A DNA stretch of 64,000 bases from VRUE01 sp963704505 (GCA_963704505.1 OY969912.1:1612001-1676000); one strand, 5' to 3'; shown: positions 33,773 to 43,064, counted from the stretch's first letter. Made by a program: numbers and translations. Notes: generated by a model not told the origin, from the sequence alone.

Positions 33773-35944
33773 TTAGCGCCCCGACGCTCCAGGTCCCAGG
33801 AGCTCCCCGGCCGCGCCCGGCGGTGTGCCGAGCTGGCCGAAGCGGCCCGAGCCGCCCCCGTAGTGGATGCAGGCGCCGGGATCCGGATGCCGCGCGATCC
33901 TGTAGACGCCTGCCGGCGGTTCTTGGAGCACGGGCACCGAGCCGCGCCCCAGCCTGGTCCAGGCGATCTGCGGCGGGAGCAGCGCCGTTCCGGGGTCTTC
34001 GGGGGTGATCACGACGACGTCGACGTGTGAGTCGAGCAGCGCCTGGTTCCAGGCTTCGCAGCCGGCGATCGGGCCAAGGCCGCCGTGCGGTCGGGGTTCG
34101 CCCAGATACCGGACCCGGTTCGAGAGATCCTCGCCGTAGAGGACATATTGGCCGTAGGCCGCGGGCGCTCCGACGATTCCTATCCTGAGGTTGCGCTGCC
34201 TGATCGCCCAGGCCTGGATCGCCTGCCACTGTTCCGTCGCCCTGAAGCCGGGGTTGTCGAGTGTCGGGGCGACCGCGGGCTCGTAGCGATTCTCGAAGTA
34301 ACTCTGCTGCTCGGGGAAGCCGGCGATCAGCCCGGCGAGCACGACGATCGGAACGGCGAGCGCCGCCCGCCGGCGCGGGTTCGGGCGGCCGACCAGCCAG
34401 AGCGGCAGCCCGACCGCGGCGATGGCGATCGCGATCGCTCCAAGCACGGCAGGCTGGACCCACTCATCTGAGCCGATCGCCGCGATCAGCGCGATCGCCG
34501 CATAGACGGGGAGGATCACGCGTCGTGCCATTGCCCTCGTCTCGCAGAGGGGAAGCAGGACCAGGCCGATCGCGATCGCCGGCGACGCGTAGCGCAGGTT
34601 CGAGGCGAAGCCGGAGGGCGCCCCGTTGGCCCCCGATGCCGAGATCGGAATCAGGACGTAGGCAAGGAAGGCGGCGACGGACGCCAGGCCGAGGACGATC
34701 AGAGGTCGGCGGCGACTGCGCAGAGCGAGGATGACGCCGGCCGCGGCCGCGAAGAGGATGAGGAACCAGAGGGGGCCGAGAGTTTCGCCAAGCCCGGGGA
34801 AGAAGAAGTCCGTCCAGGCGTGCCGATCGGCGAGGTAGTGGGCAACGGAGTGAGGGGCCCGCGGGTAGAGGTCGTCCTGGTCCGGGCCTGGAATCGGGCC
34901 GGGTGAGATCCAGGGCAACGGGTTGCCGGAGTGGACGAGGTTGCGGAGGTACCAGAAGCCTCCCGTTGTCAGCAGGCCCCCGATCCAGATCGGCGCGCGG
35001 CGACCGAGCTCCGATCGTCCGTAGGCGAGCAGGCCGAGGCTGATCACCCCCACCGGGACAAGCATGGTCACCTTGGCCCCGATCGCCAGGCCGGCGGCGA
35101 GGGCTGCCAGGCCGAGTGGTCCCGGTCCGATCGTGGAGCGGCCGGGGGGATTGATGCCGCCCGCCCCGGTGCTGCCGTTGGCGAGAATCGCGATCGCCGC
35201 CAGCAGGCAGGCGAGCGCGGCGATGTCACTTGGGGCGTTGCCCGCCTGAATGAGCATCATGTCCGAGTCCACGACGAGGACGGTTCCGAGAAGCGTCACC
35301 GGCGCCAGCCCGAAGGGTCGCCCGATGCACCATCCCGCGAGCAGGGCCACCGCCATCCAGCCGAAGTTGAGGAGGGGTGAGAGCAGATCGTTGCCGAGGA
35401 CGACCATGCCGATCGCGTGCAGCAGCTCCGAGTTGTCGGGGTAATACCAAACCGCGAGCTTCAGAGGGTCGGTGAAAAGCAGGCCGCCGACGGAGCCGGT
35501 CTGGGCGATCCAGGCAGCCGTGGGCAGGTGGTACCAGAGGCTGTCCTGGCGATAGATGCCGACGTCGAGGCTCTCGAGCACAGGCCCGGCCCAGTGGACC
35601 GCGGTCAGCAACGATGCCCCGGCGGCGACCACGAGCGCCAGGCGCCCGACCGGCGGCGCCGGAGGAACGGTGCCGCCGGCATCTGTCCCACGCCGGCGGG
35701 CGAGGAGGATCGAGGGGATCGCCGCGGCGATCAGCAGCGCCGGCGTGTTGAGCAGCCCGAGAACGCCAAGCGCCTCGCAGGTGACGATCGCTATTGAAAG
35801 CGCCAGGACGATCGTCGCGAGAATCGCCGGCGCCCCGGTCCAGGAGGGGACCAGTCTGCAGCGAATCGCCATGGCACTGAATCCGAATCCGGCGATCAGC
35901 ACGGCGAGCAAGCCCGCACCGACCACGTATTCGCCGAAACTCAC
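33773..35944 (-). CDS. large multi-pass membrane protein, GT-C glycosyltransferase-like
   Basis: 723 residues from GTG 35944, with about twelve predicted hydrophobic helices between residues 5 and 560 and a soluble C-terminal domain of ~150 residues. The first large loop carries GIYRQDSLWYHLPTAAWIAQTGSVGGL and VWYYPDNSELLHAIG, the pattern seen in dolichyl-phosphate-mannose/PMT-like and other GT-C transferases that use polyprenyl-phosphate sugars outside the membrane. No closer family is recognised. It is a monocistronic gene, convergent with the ETF operon. The acceptor could be a cell-wall glycan or protein. Confidence 0.6.
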   Translation of the reverse strand: MSFGEYVVGAGLLAVLIAGFGFSAMAIRCRLVPSWTGAPAILATIVLALSIAIVTCEALGVLGLLNTPALLIAAAIPSILLARRRGTDAGGTVPPAPPVGRLALVVAAGASLLTAVHWAGPVLESLDVGIYRQDSLWYHLPTAAWIAQTGSVGGLLFTDPLKLAVWYYPDNSELLHAIGMVVLGNDLLSPLLNFGWMAVALLAGWCIGRPFGLAPVTLLGTVLVVDSDMMLIQAGNAPSDIAALACLLAAIAILANGSTGAGGINPPGRSTIGPGPLGLAALAAGLAIGAKVTMLVPVGVISLGLLAYGRSELGRRAPIWIGGLLTTGGFWYLRNLVHSGNPLPWISPGPIPGPDQDDLYPRAPHSVAHYLADRHAWTDFFFPGLGETLGPLWFLILFAAAAGVILALRSRRRPLIVLGLASVAAFLAYVLIPISASGANGAPSGFASNLRYASPAIAIGLVLLPLCETRAMARRVILPVYAAIALIAAIGSDEWVQPAVLGAIAIAIAAVGLPLWLVGRPNPRRRAALAVPIVVLAGLIAGFPEQQSYFENRYEPAVAPTLDNPGFRATEQWQAIQAWAIRQRNLRIGIVGAPAAYGQYVLYGEDLSNRVRYLGEPRPHGGLGPIAGCEAWNQALLDSHVDVVVITPEDPGTALLPPQIAWTRLGRGSVPVLQEPPAGVYRIARHPDPGACIHYGGGSGRFGQLGTPPGAAGELLGPGASGR

Positions 35945-36119
35945 CTGTTACTCAACGTTTTGGGTGGTCTCTGAGGGTTCACCGGGGCGGGTGAGAATAG
36001 TCGGGACATCGAAAAAGCGTCGTGGGAAGGTGGTATAACGCTGCCTGTCGTGGCGCCGGTTGCAGAGGCCGGAAACACGATGGTGTGGGGATGATTTAAC
36101 TCTTACGAAAGGCATGCAC

Positions 36120-37655
36120 ATGGGGAGCGCCCCCCTCGCTGGTCGCCGTAATCACCGGTACTTTTGGATTGCTGCAATTGCCGGACTGGTTGGATTCTCG
36201 GCACTGGCCATCTCACTGAGCCAGCAGGGGGACGCCGCATTTCCAGGGCTGAACGGGAAAATCGCCTACGCCGCGGGGCAGAGCTACGCAAACGAGTCGA
36301 TCTACACCGCCAACCCCGACGGCACATCGCCCACTCAGATCACACAGGGCACCGATGATTTCGCGCCCAGCTACTCGGCTGACGGCTCCAAGGTCGTCTT
36401 CAATCGCCTCTCCGGGATCGTCGCCATGAACGCCGACGGCTCCGGCGGCGCGCAGATCGCCAGTGGGTCGAAAGTCGAAAGCTCCTCGACCAAATACGTG
36501 GCGAACTACGAAGACCCGAACACCGAAAAAATCATCCCTGAGGTGAAGATCGAAACCACATCAAAAAGTGGGCACGGTTTCTACGATCCGACGTTCACCG
36601 CCGACGGCACCCAGATCGTGGTCGGCGAATCCGTCTTCGATCGAAGCCAGGAAAGCATCTGCGCGGTGGAAAAATCCGGCGACACCGAATGTCTCGGCTA
36701 CGAAAGCAAAGACTCCTACTTTCACTATCACTTCGAATGCAAAGCCTGCCTCGAACACCTGGTGATGCTGAGTGCGACCACTGGGGCGCAGACCGCGGAA
36801 CTGACTCCGAAGACGAACGAAAGCTACGACTTCGCTCCGACCACGTCGGCGGACGGAAAGATCGCCTTCTCGCGGTACGTGCGCGGTTCGGCGGCGAGCA
36901 CGGGGTTGTTCATCATCAACGCGCCGGGCACCGCCCCAACCCAACTGACATCCGGCTTCGGCAACTACGACCCGGACTTCTCCCCCGACAGCACCAAGCT
37001 CATCTTTGGTCATGGTGAAAAAGCATTCGGCGTCATCGGCGTGGGCGGCGGCGCGGTGAGCTTGATCGCGATTCCCACCACCCCGGGTTCGTCGGTATAC
37101 ACCTCGGAACCGACTTTCTCTCCGGACGGCACGCAGATCGCCTTCTTCGAGAGCAATTTCACGCCGTCGACGGAAGAACACGGGATTTTCGTGGTCGGTG
37201 TCGATGGCTCGAATCCGCATCGGGTCATCGCCGACGGGTACGACCCCGCCTGGCAGCCCGTCCCGCCACCGCCACCGATCGTCAAGTCAAGTGCGAAGGC
37301 AAAAAAGGGCAAGCTCAAGCTCGACAAGAAGCACAGCGCGGTGATCGGGACCGTCACCTGCGGCAGCGCCGCCTGTTCGCTCAAGGTGACCTCGGCAAAG
37401 CTCAAGGTGGGCAAGAAGAAGTGCGGAGCCCAGGTCAAGGCGCCGAAGAAGCTGGCGGCCGGAAAGGGCGCCAAGATCAAGGCGACGATCAAGGGGAAGT
37501 GTCTGGCCAAACTCGAAAAGGCCGGCAAGGGCGCGCTCGCCGTGAAGATCAAGGTGACCAGCGCCAATGGCGTCGAACCCCTCACCCTGAAATCCACACT
37601 GGTTCCGGGCAAATCCAAATCGGGCAAGTCCAAGGGCGGCACGGGTCATAAGTAG
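36120..37655 (+). CDS. secreted/membrane-anchored TolB-like beta-propeller protein
   Basis: 511 residues from ATG 36120, selected because AAAGG lies 7 nt upstream; ATG 36114 is too close to it. Residues 10-35 form a signal anchor (FWIAAIAGLVGFSALAISL). From about 40 to 390 there are WD40-like PD40 repeats (NGKIAYAAG, DDFAPSYSADGSKVVFNR, YDPDFSPDSTKLIFG, EPTFSPDGTQIAFF), giving a TolB-type propeller. The C-terminal ~110 residues are Lys-rich with paired Cys (VTCGSAACSL, KKCGAQVK, KGKCLAKL). No TolA, TolQ or Pal gene is adjacent, so this is a generic extracytoplasmic propeller, perhaps binding glycans or wall polymer. Codon use is more relaxed than in the core genes. Confidence 0.75.
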   Translation: MGSAPLAGRRNHRYFWIAAIAGLVGFSALAISLSQQGDAAFPGLNGKIAYAAGQSYANESIYTANPDGTSPTQITQGTDDFAPSYSADGSKVVFNRLSGIVAMNADGSGGAQIASGSKVESSSTKYVANYEDPNTEKIIPEVKIETTSKSGHGFYDPTFTADGTQIVVGESVFDRSQESICAVEKSGDTECLGYESKDSYFHYHFECKACLEHLVMLSATTGAQTAELTPKTNESYDFAPTTSADGKIAFSRYVRGSAASTGLFIINAPGTAPTQLTSGFGNYDPDFSPDSTKLIFGHGEKAFGVIGVGGGAVSLIAIPTTPGSSVYTSEPTFSPDGTQIAFFESNFTPSTEEHGIFVVGVDGSNPHRVIADGYDPAWQPVPPPPPIVKSSAKAKKGKLKLDKKHSAVIGTVTCGSAACSLKVTSAKLKVGKKKCGAQVKAPKKLAAGKGAKIKATIKGKCLAKLEKAGKGALAVKIKVTSANGVEPLTLKSTLVPGKSKSGKSKGGTGHK

Positions 37656-37676
37656 GGGTGGGGGGTCGGGGTGGGG
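37655..37676 (+). other. G-quadruplex motif overlapping the TolB-like stop codon
   Basis: Four G-runs of 4, 6, 4 and 4 are separated by 1, 2 and 1 bases, beginning at the last base of the TAG stop. The second half is also the start of structured element 5, so G4 and hairpin would compete. Confidence 0.55.
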
Positions 37677-37869
37677 CGACCCCACTCCAGACCCGCTCGC
37701 TGCGCTCGCTCCAAGTGTCTGGAGCAGGATCACCCCGCCCCGACTCTCGTAGCGGCCCTGCTGTTGAGGGCCTCGCCGAGCCTGGTGGCTACCAGCGGGC
37801 GAACACCCGTAGCCGAACTGGACCCTCTCCGCGAACGGCAGCTACTTCTGTTCGCTGACGTTCCGTGAG
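37665..37869. repeat. hypervariable-stem structured element 5
   Basis: A 28-bp imperfect stem (37665-37692 with 37717-37744) has five mismatches, all transitions. It is followed by a segment homologous to element 4: CTCTCGT near its left end and a 29-bp stretch ending TGACGTTCCGTGAG at 37841-37869 (three transitions versus 33653-33681). It fills the 222-bp gap between the TolB-like gene and the transporter-like gene, starting 9 bp after the stop. Confidence 0.65.
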
Positions 37870-37877
37870 ACCCCCCC

Positions 37878-38765
37878 ATGTACGTTCTCGACGTGCTGGC
37901 TCTAGGCATAGTCGCGGCGGTCGCCGCCTCGCTGCTCTACAACACCTCGATCGCGCTGCAGGCGCTGGAGGCGCGGGAGGTGCCCGAGGAGCACTCGCTG
38001 CGTCCGTCGCTGATCGGGCGGCTGCTGCGGAACAAGCGCTGGGTCTTGGCGACGGCGATCGGCTTCCTCGGCTGGCCGCTGGAGATCGCCGCACTTCTGC
38101 TGGCGCCGCTCACCGTCGTCCAGCCCTGCCTCGCGAGCGGGTTGATCCTGTTGCTCTGGCTCGGGGTGACGAAGCTGGGGGAGGCTCCGGGGCGGCGTGA
38201 GTACGTGGCGGTGGCGGCGATCGTCGCCGGCGTCGCGGGTGTCGCCTGGGCGGCGCCGGATCGGACAACGGACCACGCGGGCACGGCCGCCGTGGCGCTG
38301 GCGCTGGGCCTCGTCGCGATCCCGATCGCGGCGCCGTATCTGCTCAGGGGAAGGCGCTCGGCGGCGGGAACGATCGCCGTCGTCAGCGCCGGGTTCGGGT
38401 ACGCATGGACCGCGATCGCCAGCAAGCTGCTCACCGATGAGCTCGCGGCCGGCGCCCTGCTCGTCGCCGCGGCCTGGCTGGCAACCGCGGCGGCGTCGGA
38501 GGGCCTCGCCCTGCTGAGCGAGATGAGCGCGCTGCAGGAACGGCCGGCAACCCGGGTCGCGCCGGTCATGTTCGCGGTCCAGGTCCTCGTTCCGGTGATC
38601 CTGGCGCCGCTGATCTTCATGGAGAGGTGGTCGACCACGCCACTCGACGGGGTGGTGCTGGTCGGGTTCATGCTGGTCGCCCTCGCCGGGGTCATTCTCC
38701 TGGCCGGCTCGAAGGCAGTGGCCGCCGTCCTCGAGACCGCCCACGTGAACGACCGACCCGACTAA
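37878..38765 (+). CDS. DMT-superfamily (EamA/NIPA-like) membrane transporter
   Basis: 295 residues with nine or ten hydrophobic helices and an internal two-fold pattern, e.g. LGIVAAVAASLLYNTSIALQALEA at the start and VMFAVQVLVPVILAPLIFMERW near the end. This is the layout of drug/metabolite transporters; the N-terminal loop and IALQALEARE resemble the NIPA-like branch. Substrate unknown. No clear ribosome site is seen: a C-run separates the structured element from the ATG. Confidence 0.7.
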   Translation: MYVLDVLALGIVAAVAASLLYNTSIALQALEAREVPEEHSLRPSLIGRLLRNKRWVLATAIGFLGWPLEIAALLLAPLTVVQPCLASGLILLLWLGVTKLGEAPGRREYVAVAAIVAGVAGVAWAAPDRTTDHAGTAAVALALGLVAIPIAAPYLLRGRRSAAGTIAVVSAGFGYAWTAIASKLLTDELAAGALLVAAAWLATAAASEGLALLSEMSALQERPATRVAPVMFAVQVLVPVILAPLIFMERWSTTPLDGVVLVGFMLVALAGVILLAGSKAVAAVLETAHVNDRPD

Positions 38766-38894
38766 AGAAGTTCCGGCTCTGCCCGGGACGGGTATCTGAT
38801 CCGGTTTCGCTGCTAGCCTCTCGCCCGCCTTCGGCGGTGGACCGTCCATCGTCCGCCGGGGCGCTCAGTCCCCGGTCACACCCACCAAGGAGCC

Positions 38895-39932
38895 ATCGTA
38901 GGTCCCGCAGAGACAGCCCGGCCTGACGCGACCAAGTTCGCGATCGGGTTCGATCACCGCGACCGCGCCAGGCTCTTCGAGCTCTGGACCGAGGTACTCG
39001 ACTCCGAGCAGTGGTCGGAGGGGTCGAAGTTGGAGGCCTTCGAGCAGCGTTGGTCGGCCTGGAACGGCCTGTCCAGCGTCGGGCTCTCGAGCTGGGCGGG
39101 GGGCGCCCTGGCGGCGCTCGAGTTCGCCGGCGTGCGCGGCGAGACCGTTCTCTGTCCCTCGAACACCTTCATGGCGTCCCCGCTGGCGGCGATCAAGGCC
39201 AACGCCGAGGTCGAGTTCGTCGACTGCAACCGCGAGGACCTCTGCATGTCGTTCGACGACTTCGAGCGCAAGGCGGAGAAGCACAAGCCGCGCGCCGCGA
39301 TCCTCGTCCACATCGGCGGCCACATCGCCTTCGACGCGCAGCGGATCGCCGACTACTGCGCCGCCAACGGGATCTTCCTGCTCGAGGACTGCGCCCACGC
39401 CCACGGCGCCGACTGGGCCGGCCGCAAGCCCGGGGGCTTCGGCGACGCCGGCGTCTACTCGCTCTACGCGACCAAGACGGTGTCGACCGGCGAGGGCGGG
39501 GTCCTCGTCTCCGGCAACCCCGAGCTGATCGAGTTCGCCCGCAAGTTCCGCAACTACGGAAAGTTCGAGCACGAGGTCGACGGCCTCAACTTCCGCATGA
39601 GCGAGTTCACGGCGGCGCTGGCCCTCGTCCAGGCCGAGCGCATGGAGGAGATCGTCTCCTGGAAGAACGATTACGCACGCGACCACCTCGACGCCGTTCA
39701 CCCGGCGCGCCTCGAGCTTCCGGACGGGATGACATCCGGGCTCTACAAGTACGTCGTCTTCGAAGAGATCGAGAAGGGGACGGGACGCGTGTACGAAGAG
39801 CCCTGTCACCGGATCATGGGGCGTGACGGCGACTTCCCGAACACCGATTGGGTCGCCGAGAACCACTGGTGTGTGCCGCTCTACTACCGGCCCGACAGCC
39901 GTGAGCAGGCGCTCGCCGGAGCATCCGAATGA
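38895..39932 (+). CDS. DegT/DnrJ/EryC1-family PLP aminotransferase, non-canonical start
   Basis: 345 residues if started at ATC 38895. The family needs the segment FDHRDRARLFELWTEVLDSEQWSEGSKLEAFEQRW, which is present in frame, yet there is no ATG, GTG, TTG or CTG between the upstream stops and TTG 39030, which would delete it. AAGGAG lies at 38887-38892. PLP-binding features: LCPSNTFMASPLAAI, LLEDCAHAHGADW, and the Schiff-base Lys in SLYATKTVSTGEGG. These enzymes aminate nucleotide-sugar ketones or act as related sugar-modifying enzymes. Its stop overlaps the next ATG (ATGA), linking it to the epimerase-glycosyltransferase fusion. Confidence 0.78.
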   Translation: MVGPAETARPDATKFAIGFDHRDRARLFELWTEVLDSEQWSEGSKLEAFEQRWSAWNGLSSVGLSSWAGGALAALEFAGVRGETVLCPSNTFMASPLAAIKANAEVEFVDCNREDLCMSFDDFERKAEKHKPRAAILVHIGGHIAFDAQRIADYCAANGIFLLEDCAHAHGADWAGRKPGGFGDAGVYSLYATKTVSTGEGGVLVSGNPELIEFARKFRNYGKFEHEVDGLNFRMSEFTAALALVQAERMEEIVSWKNDYARDHLDAVHPARLELPDGMTSGLYKYVVFEEIEKGTGRVYEEPCHRIMGRDGDFPNTDWVAENHWCVPLYYRPDSREQALAGASE

Positions 39933-42262
39933 GGATCCTGGTCACCGGCGGCGGCGGCTTCATCGGCTCCCACGTGGTCGACCGGCTGCTGGAGCGGGGG
40001 ATGACGCCGCGCATCTTCGACCTCAGCGCCTCGCCTTACCACTCGCCTCTCGAGGTCGAGACCTTCACCGGCAGCATCACCGACCCGGCCAACCTCGACC
40101 TGGCGATGCGCGACTGCGATGCGGTCATCCACCTCGCCGCGGTCGCCGACGTCGGCCACGTCCACGCCGACCCGGTGCTGGCCGAGGAGGTCAACACCCG
40201 CGGCACGCTCAACGTGCTCGAGGCGGCGCTGCGGGCCAAAGTCGGGCGCGTCGTCTATGGCTCGACGACCTGGGTCTACAGCGACTGCACGGAGCAGGAG
40301 GTCGACGAGGAAACCCCGATCCCGGCGCCGCGGCACCTCTACACCGCGACCAAGCTCGCGGGCGAGACCTACTGCGCCGGGTACGCGGAGCTCTTCGGCC
40401 TCGAGAGCACCGTGCTTCGCTTCGGCATCCCCTATGGCCCCCGCGCACGCGCCGCCGGCGTGGTCGCGAAGTTCACCGACCTGGCCTTCGAAGGAAAAGC
40501 CCTGACGATCGCCGGCGACGGCAGCACGACCCGCAGCTTCATCTACGTCGAGGACCTTGCCGACGGGATCGTCGCGGCGCTCCGTCCCGAGGCTGCCGGG
40601 CGCACCTACAACCTCTCCGGCGACGAGATCGTGACGATCCTCGAAATCGCCGAGCGGGTGCAGGAAAACACCGACGACTGCGAGATCGTCCACACGCCGC
40701 CGCGGCCGGGTGACTTCCCGGGCAAGATGATCTCCAACGAGCGGGCTCTCTCCGAGCTCGACTGGAAGGCCCAGACGACCTTCCGGGAGGGCGTGAGGAA
40801 GTACGTCGAGTGGGTTCGAGACAGCATTCGCCCGCCCGACCCGGTGCCGGGGAAGCGACCCTCGCTGAACGGCAACGACCATGCCGCGGGCGCCCTGCTG
40901 TCGGGCGCGGCCCGGCTCGAGGAACGGCCGGCCAAAGCACTGATCCTCACCGCCGACATCGGCGAGGGGCACGACCTGCCGGCGCGGATCATCAAAGCCG
41001 ACACCGAAGAGGCGGACCCCGAGGCCGAAGTCGAGATCGTCAACGGCCTCGACGCGATGGGCTGGTTCTGCGCCTCGGTCGCGCGGGGCGGCTCGAAATT
41101 CAGCTTCCGCTGGACGCCGTGGCTCTTCGACATGCAGTACTGGCTGATCACCAAGTTCGGGCCGACCCGCTGGCTGATGCACCACTTCTCCTACTGGCTC
41201 GGCGCCCGTGGCCTGCTCGACATGATCGCCAAGCACGACCCGGACGTGATCGTCTCGACCTACCCCGGCGTCACCGCCGTGCTCGGGATGCTGCGCGAGA
41301 ACCGACGTCTGCCGATCCCGGTGCAGTCGGCGATCACAGACCTCGCCGGCCTGCGCTACTGGGCGCATCCCGGCGTCGACCTTCACTTCGTCACCCACCC
41401 CGAGTCGATCGAGGAGGTCCAGAGGCTGGTAGGGCCAGGCAGCGTCGAGTGGATGCGCCCGCCGATCGCCCGTGAGTTCCTGATGCCGCGCACCCGCGCG
41501 GACGCCCGTAAGGCGCTCGACCTGCCGGCCCACGCACGGGTCGTCCTCGTCTCCGGCGGCGGCTGGGGCATCGGTGACCTCGAGGGCGCGATCAGGACCG
41601 CGGCCGACGGCGACACGATGGTCGTCTGCATCACCGGGCGCAACGAGTCCGCCCGCGAGCGGCTCGAGCAGCGCTTCGGCGACAACGAGCAGGTGCGGAT
41701 CCTCGGCTTCACCGAAGAGATGAGCGACTGGATGGCGGCGGCCGACGCGATGGTCCACGCGACCGCCGGGCTGACCGTGCTCGAGGCACACATCCGCGGC
41801 TGCCCGGTCGTCTCCTACGGCTTCTCGGCCGGCCACCTGCGCGCCAACAACGCCGCCTTCGAGCGCTTCGGCCTAGCCGAAGTCGCCCGCTCCGAGCACG
41901 AGCTCGAGACGATGCTGCGCCACGCGACCCGCGAGCGGCGCTCGCCCGACTCCTCCTTCGCCTCGCTGCCGCCGATCTCCTCGCGGGTCCTCGCCGCTCG
42001 CCCACGGGTGCGCCAGCAGCCGGTCTGGAAGGTCCGCGCCGAGCGCACGGCGACCGCCGTCGGCCTGACCGCGATCGTCGCCACGGTGATCGTCGCCGTC
42101 GCCCTCTTTCTCAACTGGGAAGGCCCGTACCACGCCGCCGCGAAGATCGTCAGGCCGATCGAGAGCCGGGTCCACTTCGGCAAAGACGAAGACAAGGCTT
42201 CGAACCCGGGCCGAGCTCGGACCGCGGCGGCGAGGGAAGCCGAAGCCGGCAACTCGCCTTGA
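39929..42262 (+). CDS. fusion of NAD-dependent nucleotide-sugar epimerase/dehydratase and MGDG/MurG-type glycosyltransferase
   Basis: 777 residues. Residues 1-300 are an extended SDR: TGGGGFIGSH NAD motif, GSTTWVYSD, catalytic Tyr138-x3-Lys142 (YTATK), and RSFIYVEDLADGI. After a ~25-residue linker, residues ~325-690 match the diacylglycerol glycosyltransferase/GT28 fold: ALILTADIGEGHDLPARII, then VVLVSGGGWGIGDL and MVHATAGLTVLEAHIRGCPVV for donor binding. A transmembrane helix follows near 705-730 (TAIVATVIVAVALFLNW) and then a short basic tail. One polypeptide could thus make an epimerised UDP-sugar and transfer it to a membrane lipid. Substrates are inferred. Confidence 0.82.
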   Translation: MRILVTGGGGFIGSHVVDRLLERGMTPRIFDLSASPYHSPLEVETFTGSITDPANLDLAMRDCDAVIHLAAVADVGHVHADPVLAEEVNTRGTLNVLEAALRAKVGRVVYGSTTWVYSDCTEQEVDEETPIPAPRHLYTATKLAGETYCAGYAELFGLESTVLRFGIPYGPRARAAGVVAKFTDLAFEGKALTIAGDGSTTRSFIYVEDLADGIVAALRPEAAGRTYNLSGDEIVTILEIAERVQENTDDCEIVHTPPRPGDFPGKMISNERALSELDWKAQTTFREGVRKYVEWVRDSIRPPDPVPGKRPSLNGNDHAAGALLSGAARLEERPAKALILTADIGEGHDLPARIIKADTEEADPEAEVEIVNGLDAMGWFCASVARGGSKFSFRWTPWLFDMQYWLITKFGPTRWLMHHFSYWLGARGLLDMIAKHDPDVIVSTYPGVTAVLGMLRENRRLPIPVQSAITDLAGLRYWAHPGVDLHFVTHPESIEEVQRLVGPGSVEWMRPPIAREFLMPRTRADARKALDLPAHARVVLVSGGGWGIGDLEGAIRTAADGDTMVVCITGRNESARERLEQRFGDNEQVRILGFTEEMSDWMAAADAMVHATAGLTVLEAHIRGCPVVSYGFSAGHLRANNAAFERFGLAEVARSEHELETMLRHATRERRSPDSSFASLPPISSRVLAARPRVRQQPVWKVRAERTATAVGLTAIVATVIVAVALFLNWEGPYHAAAKIVRPIESRVHFGKDEDKASNPGRARTAAAREAEAGNSP

Positions 42263-42960
42263 TCCGGGCGCTGGCCGGTGGCGCGGCGGCGGTCGGCACC
42301 GTCCTGCACGCCGGCCCGGCACTCGCGCCCATCGTGCCCGCGCTCGGCGAGGGCCTCGGAATCGAGCTGCGGCAGGAGGGGGTCGAGGGGGTAGCGCTGA
42401 CCTTCGACGACGGGCCTCATCCCCAGGGCACCCCCCGGGTGATGGAGGCGCTGCGCGACGCCGGCGCTCAGGCGACCTTCTTCCTGGCCGGCGAGCAGGT
42501 GGTGCGCCGTCCGCGCCTCGCTGCCGAGATCGTCGACGCCGGCCACCGGGTCGAGCTCCATTGCTTCCGGCACCGCAATCAGCTTCGCCTGACCCCGAAG
42601 GACCTGATCGAAGACGCTGATCGCGCCGCCGCAGCGATCGAGGAAGCTACCGGCCAGGCGGTCGGCGACTACCGCCCGCCCTACGGGATCTTCAGCGCCT
42701 CGGGCCTGCGGGCCGTAAGGAAGCGGGGCTGGCGACCGGTGCTGTGGTCGCTATGGGGAAAGGACTGGAAACGGGGTGCGACAGCCACCTCGATCGCCGA
42801 GCGGGCGACGAGCGGGGCTCGCGCCGGGGACATCGTGCTTCTGCACGACGCGGACTTCTACAGCGCGGGCGGCTCCTGGGCGCGCACGGTCGACGCGCTG
42901 CCGAAGATCCTCGAGTCACTCGAGGTCCAGGGATTGAGCGTCGCCTCGCTGCGCCGCTGA
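42259..42960 (+). CDS. NodB-type polysaccharide deacetylase
   Basis: 233 residues from TTG 42259, overlapping the preceding TGA (TTGA). NodB motifs: LTFDDGPHP with Asp50-Asp51, metal-binding His101-x3-His105 (ELHCFRHRN), RPPYG, and VLLHDADFY near the end. The N-terminal 30 residues are hydrophobic (ALAGGAAAVGTVLHAG) and may act as a signal or anchor. It removes N-acetyl groups from a glycan at the cell surface. It closes the aminotransferase - epimerase/GT operon, pointing to a modified glycolipid or wall polysaccharide. Confidence 0.87.
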   Translation: MIRALAGGAAAVGTVLHAGPALAPIVPALGEGLGIELRQEGVEGVALTFDDGPHPQGTPRVMEALRDAGAQATFFLAGEQVVRRPRLAAEIVDAGHRVELHCFRHRNQLRLTPKDLIEDADRAAAAIEEATGQAVGDYRPPYGIFSASGLRAVRKRGWRPVLWSLWGKDWKRGATATSIAERATSGARAGDIVLLHDADFYSAGGSWARTVDALPKILESLEVQGLSVASLRR

Positions 42961-43064
42961 GCCGGCGGCGCCGGCGTCCACTGGTCACAGCCGGCAAATG
43001 CCTCATCCAGCCGCTGTGCCATCACGCTCCGCGGCCGGTCCTGGTCGAAGACTTCCTTGGGCAT
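42858..43064 (-). CDS. possible small ORF antisense to the deacetylase end
   Basis: A 68-codon frame begins MPKEVFDQDRPRSVMAQRLDEAF with GGAGA 5 nt upstream of ATG 43064. It runs about 100 nt into the 3' end of the deacetylase gene on the opposite strand. No family is recognised, and the C-terminal half looks like an antisense shadow, so it may be the remnant of a gene whose start survives. Confidence 0.2.
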   Translation of the reverse strand: MPKEVFDQDRPRSVMAQRLDEAFAGCDQWTPAPPAQRRSEATLNPWTSSDSRIFGSASTVRAQEPPAL

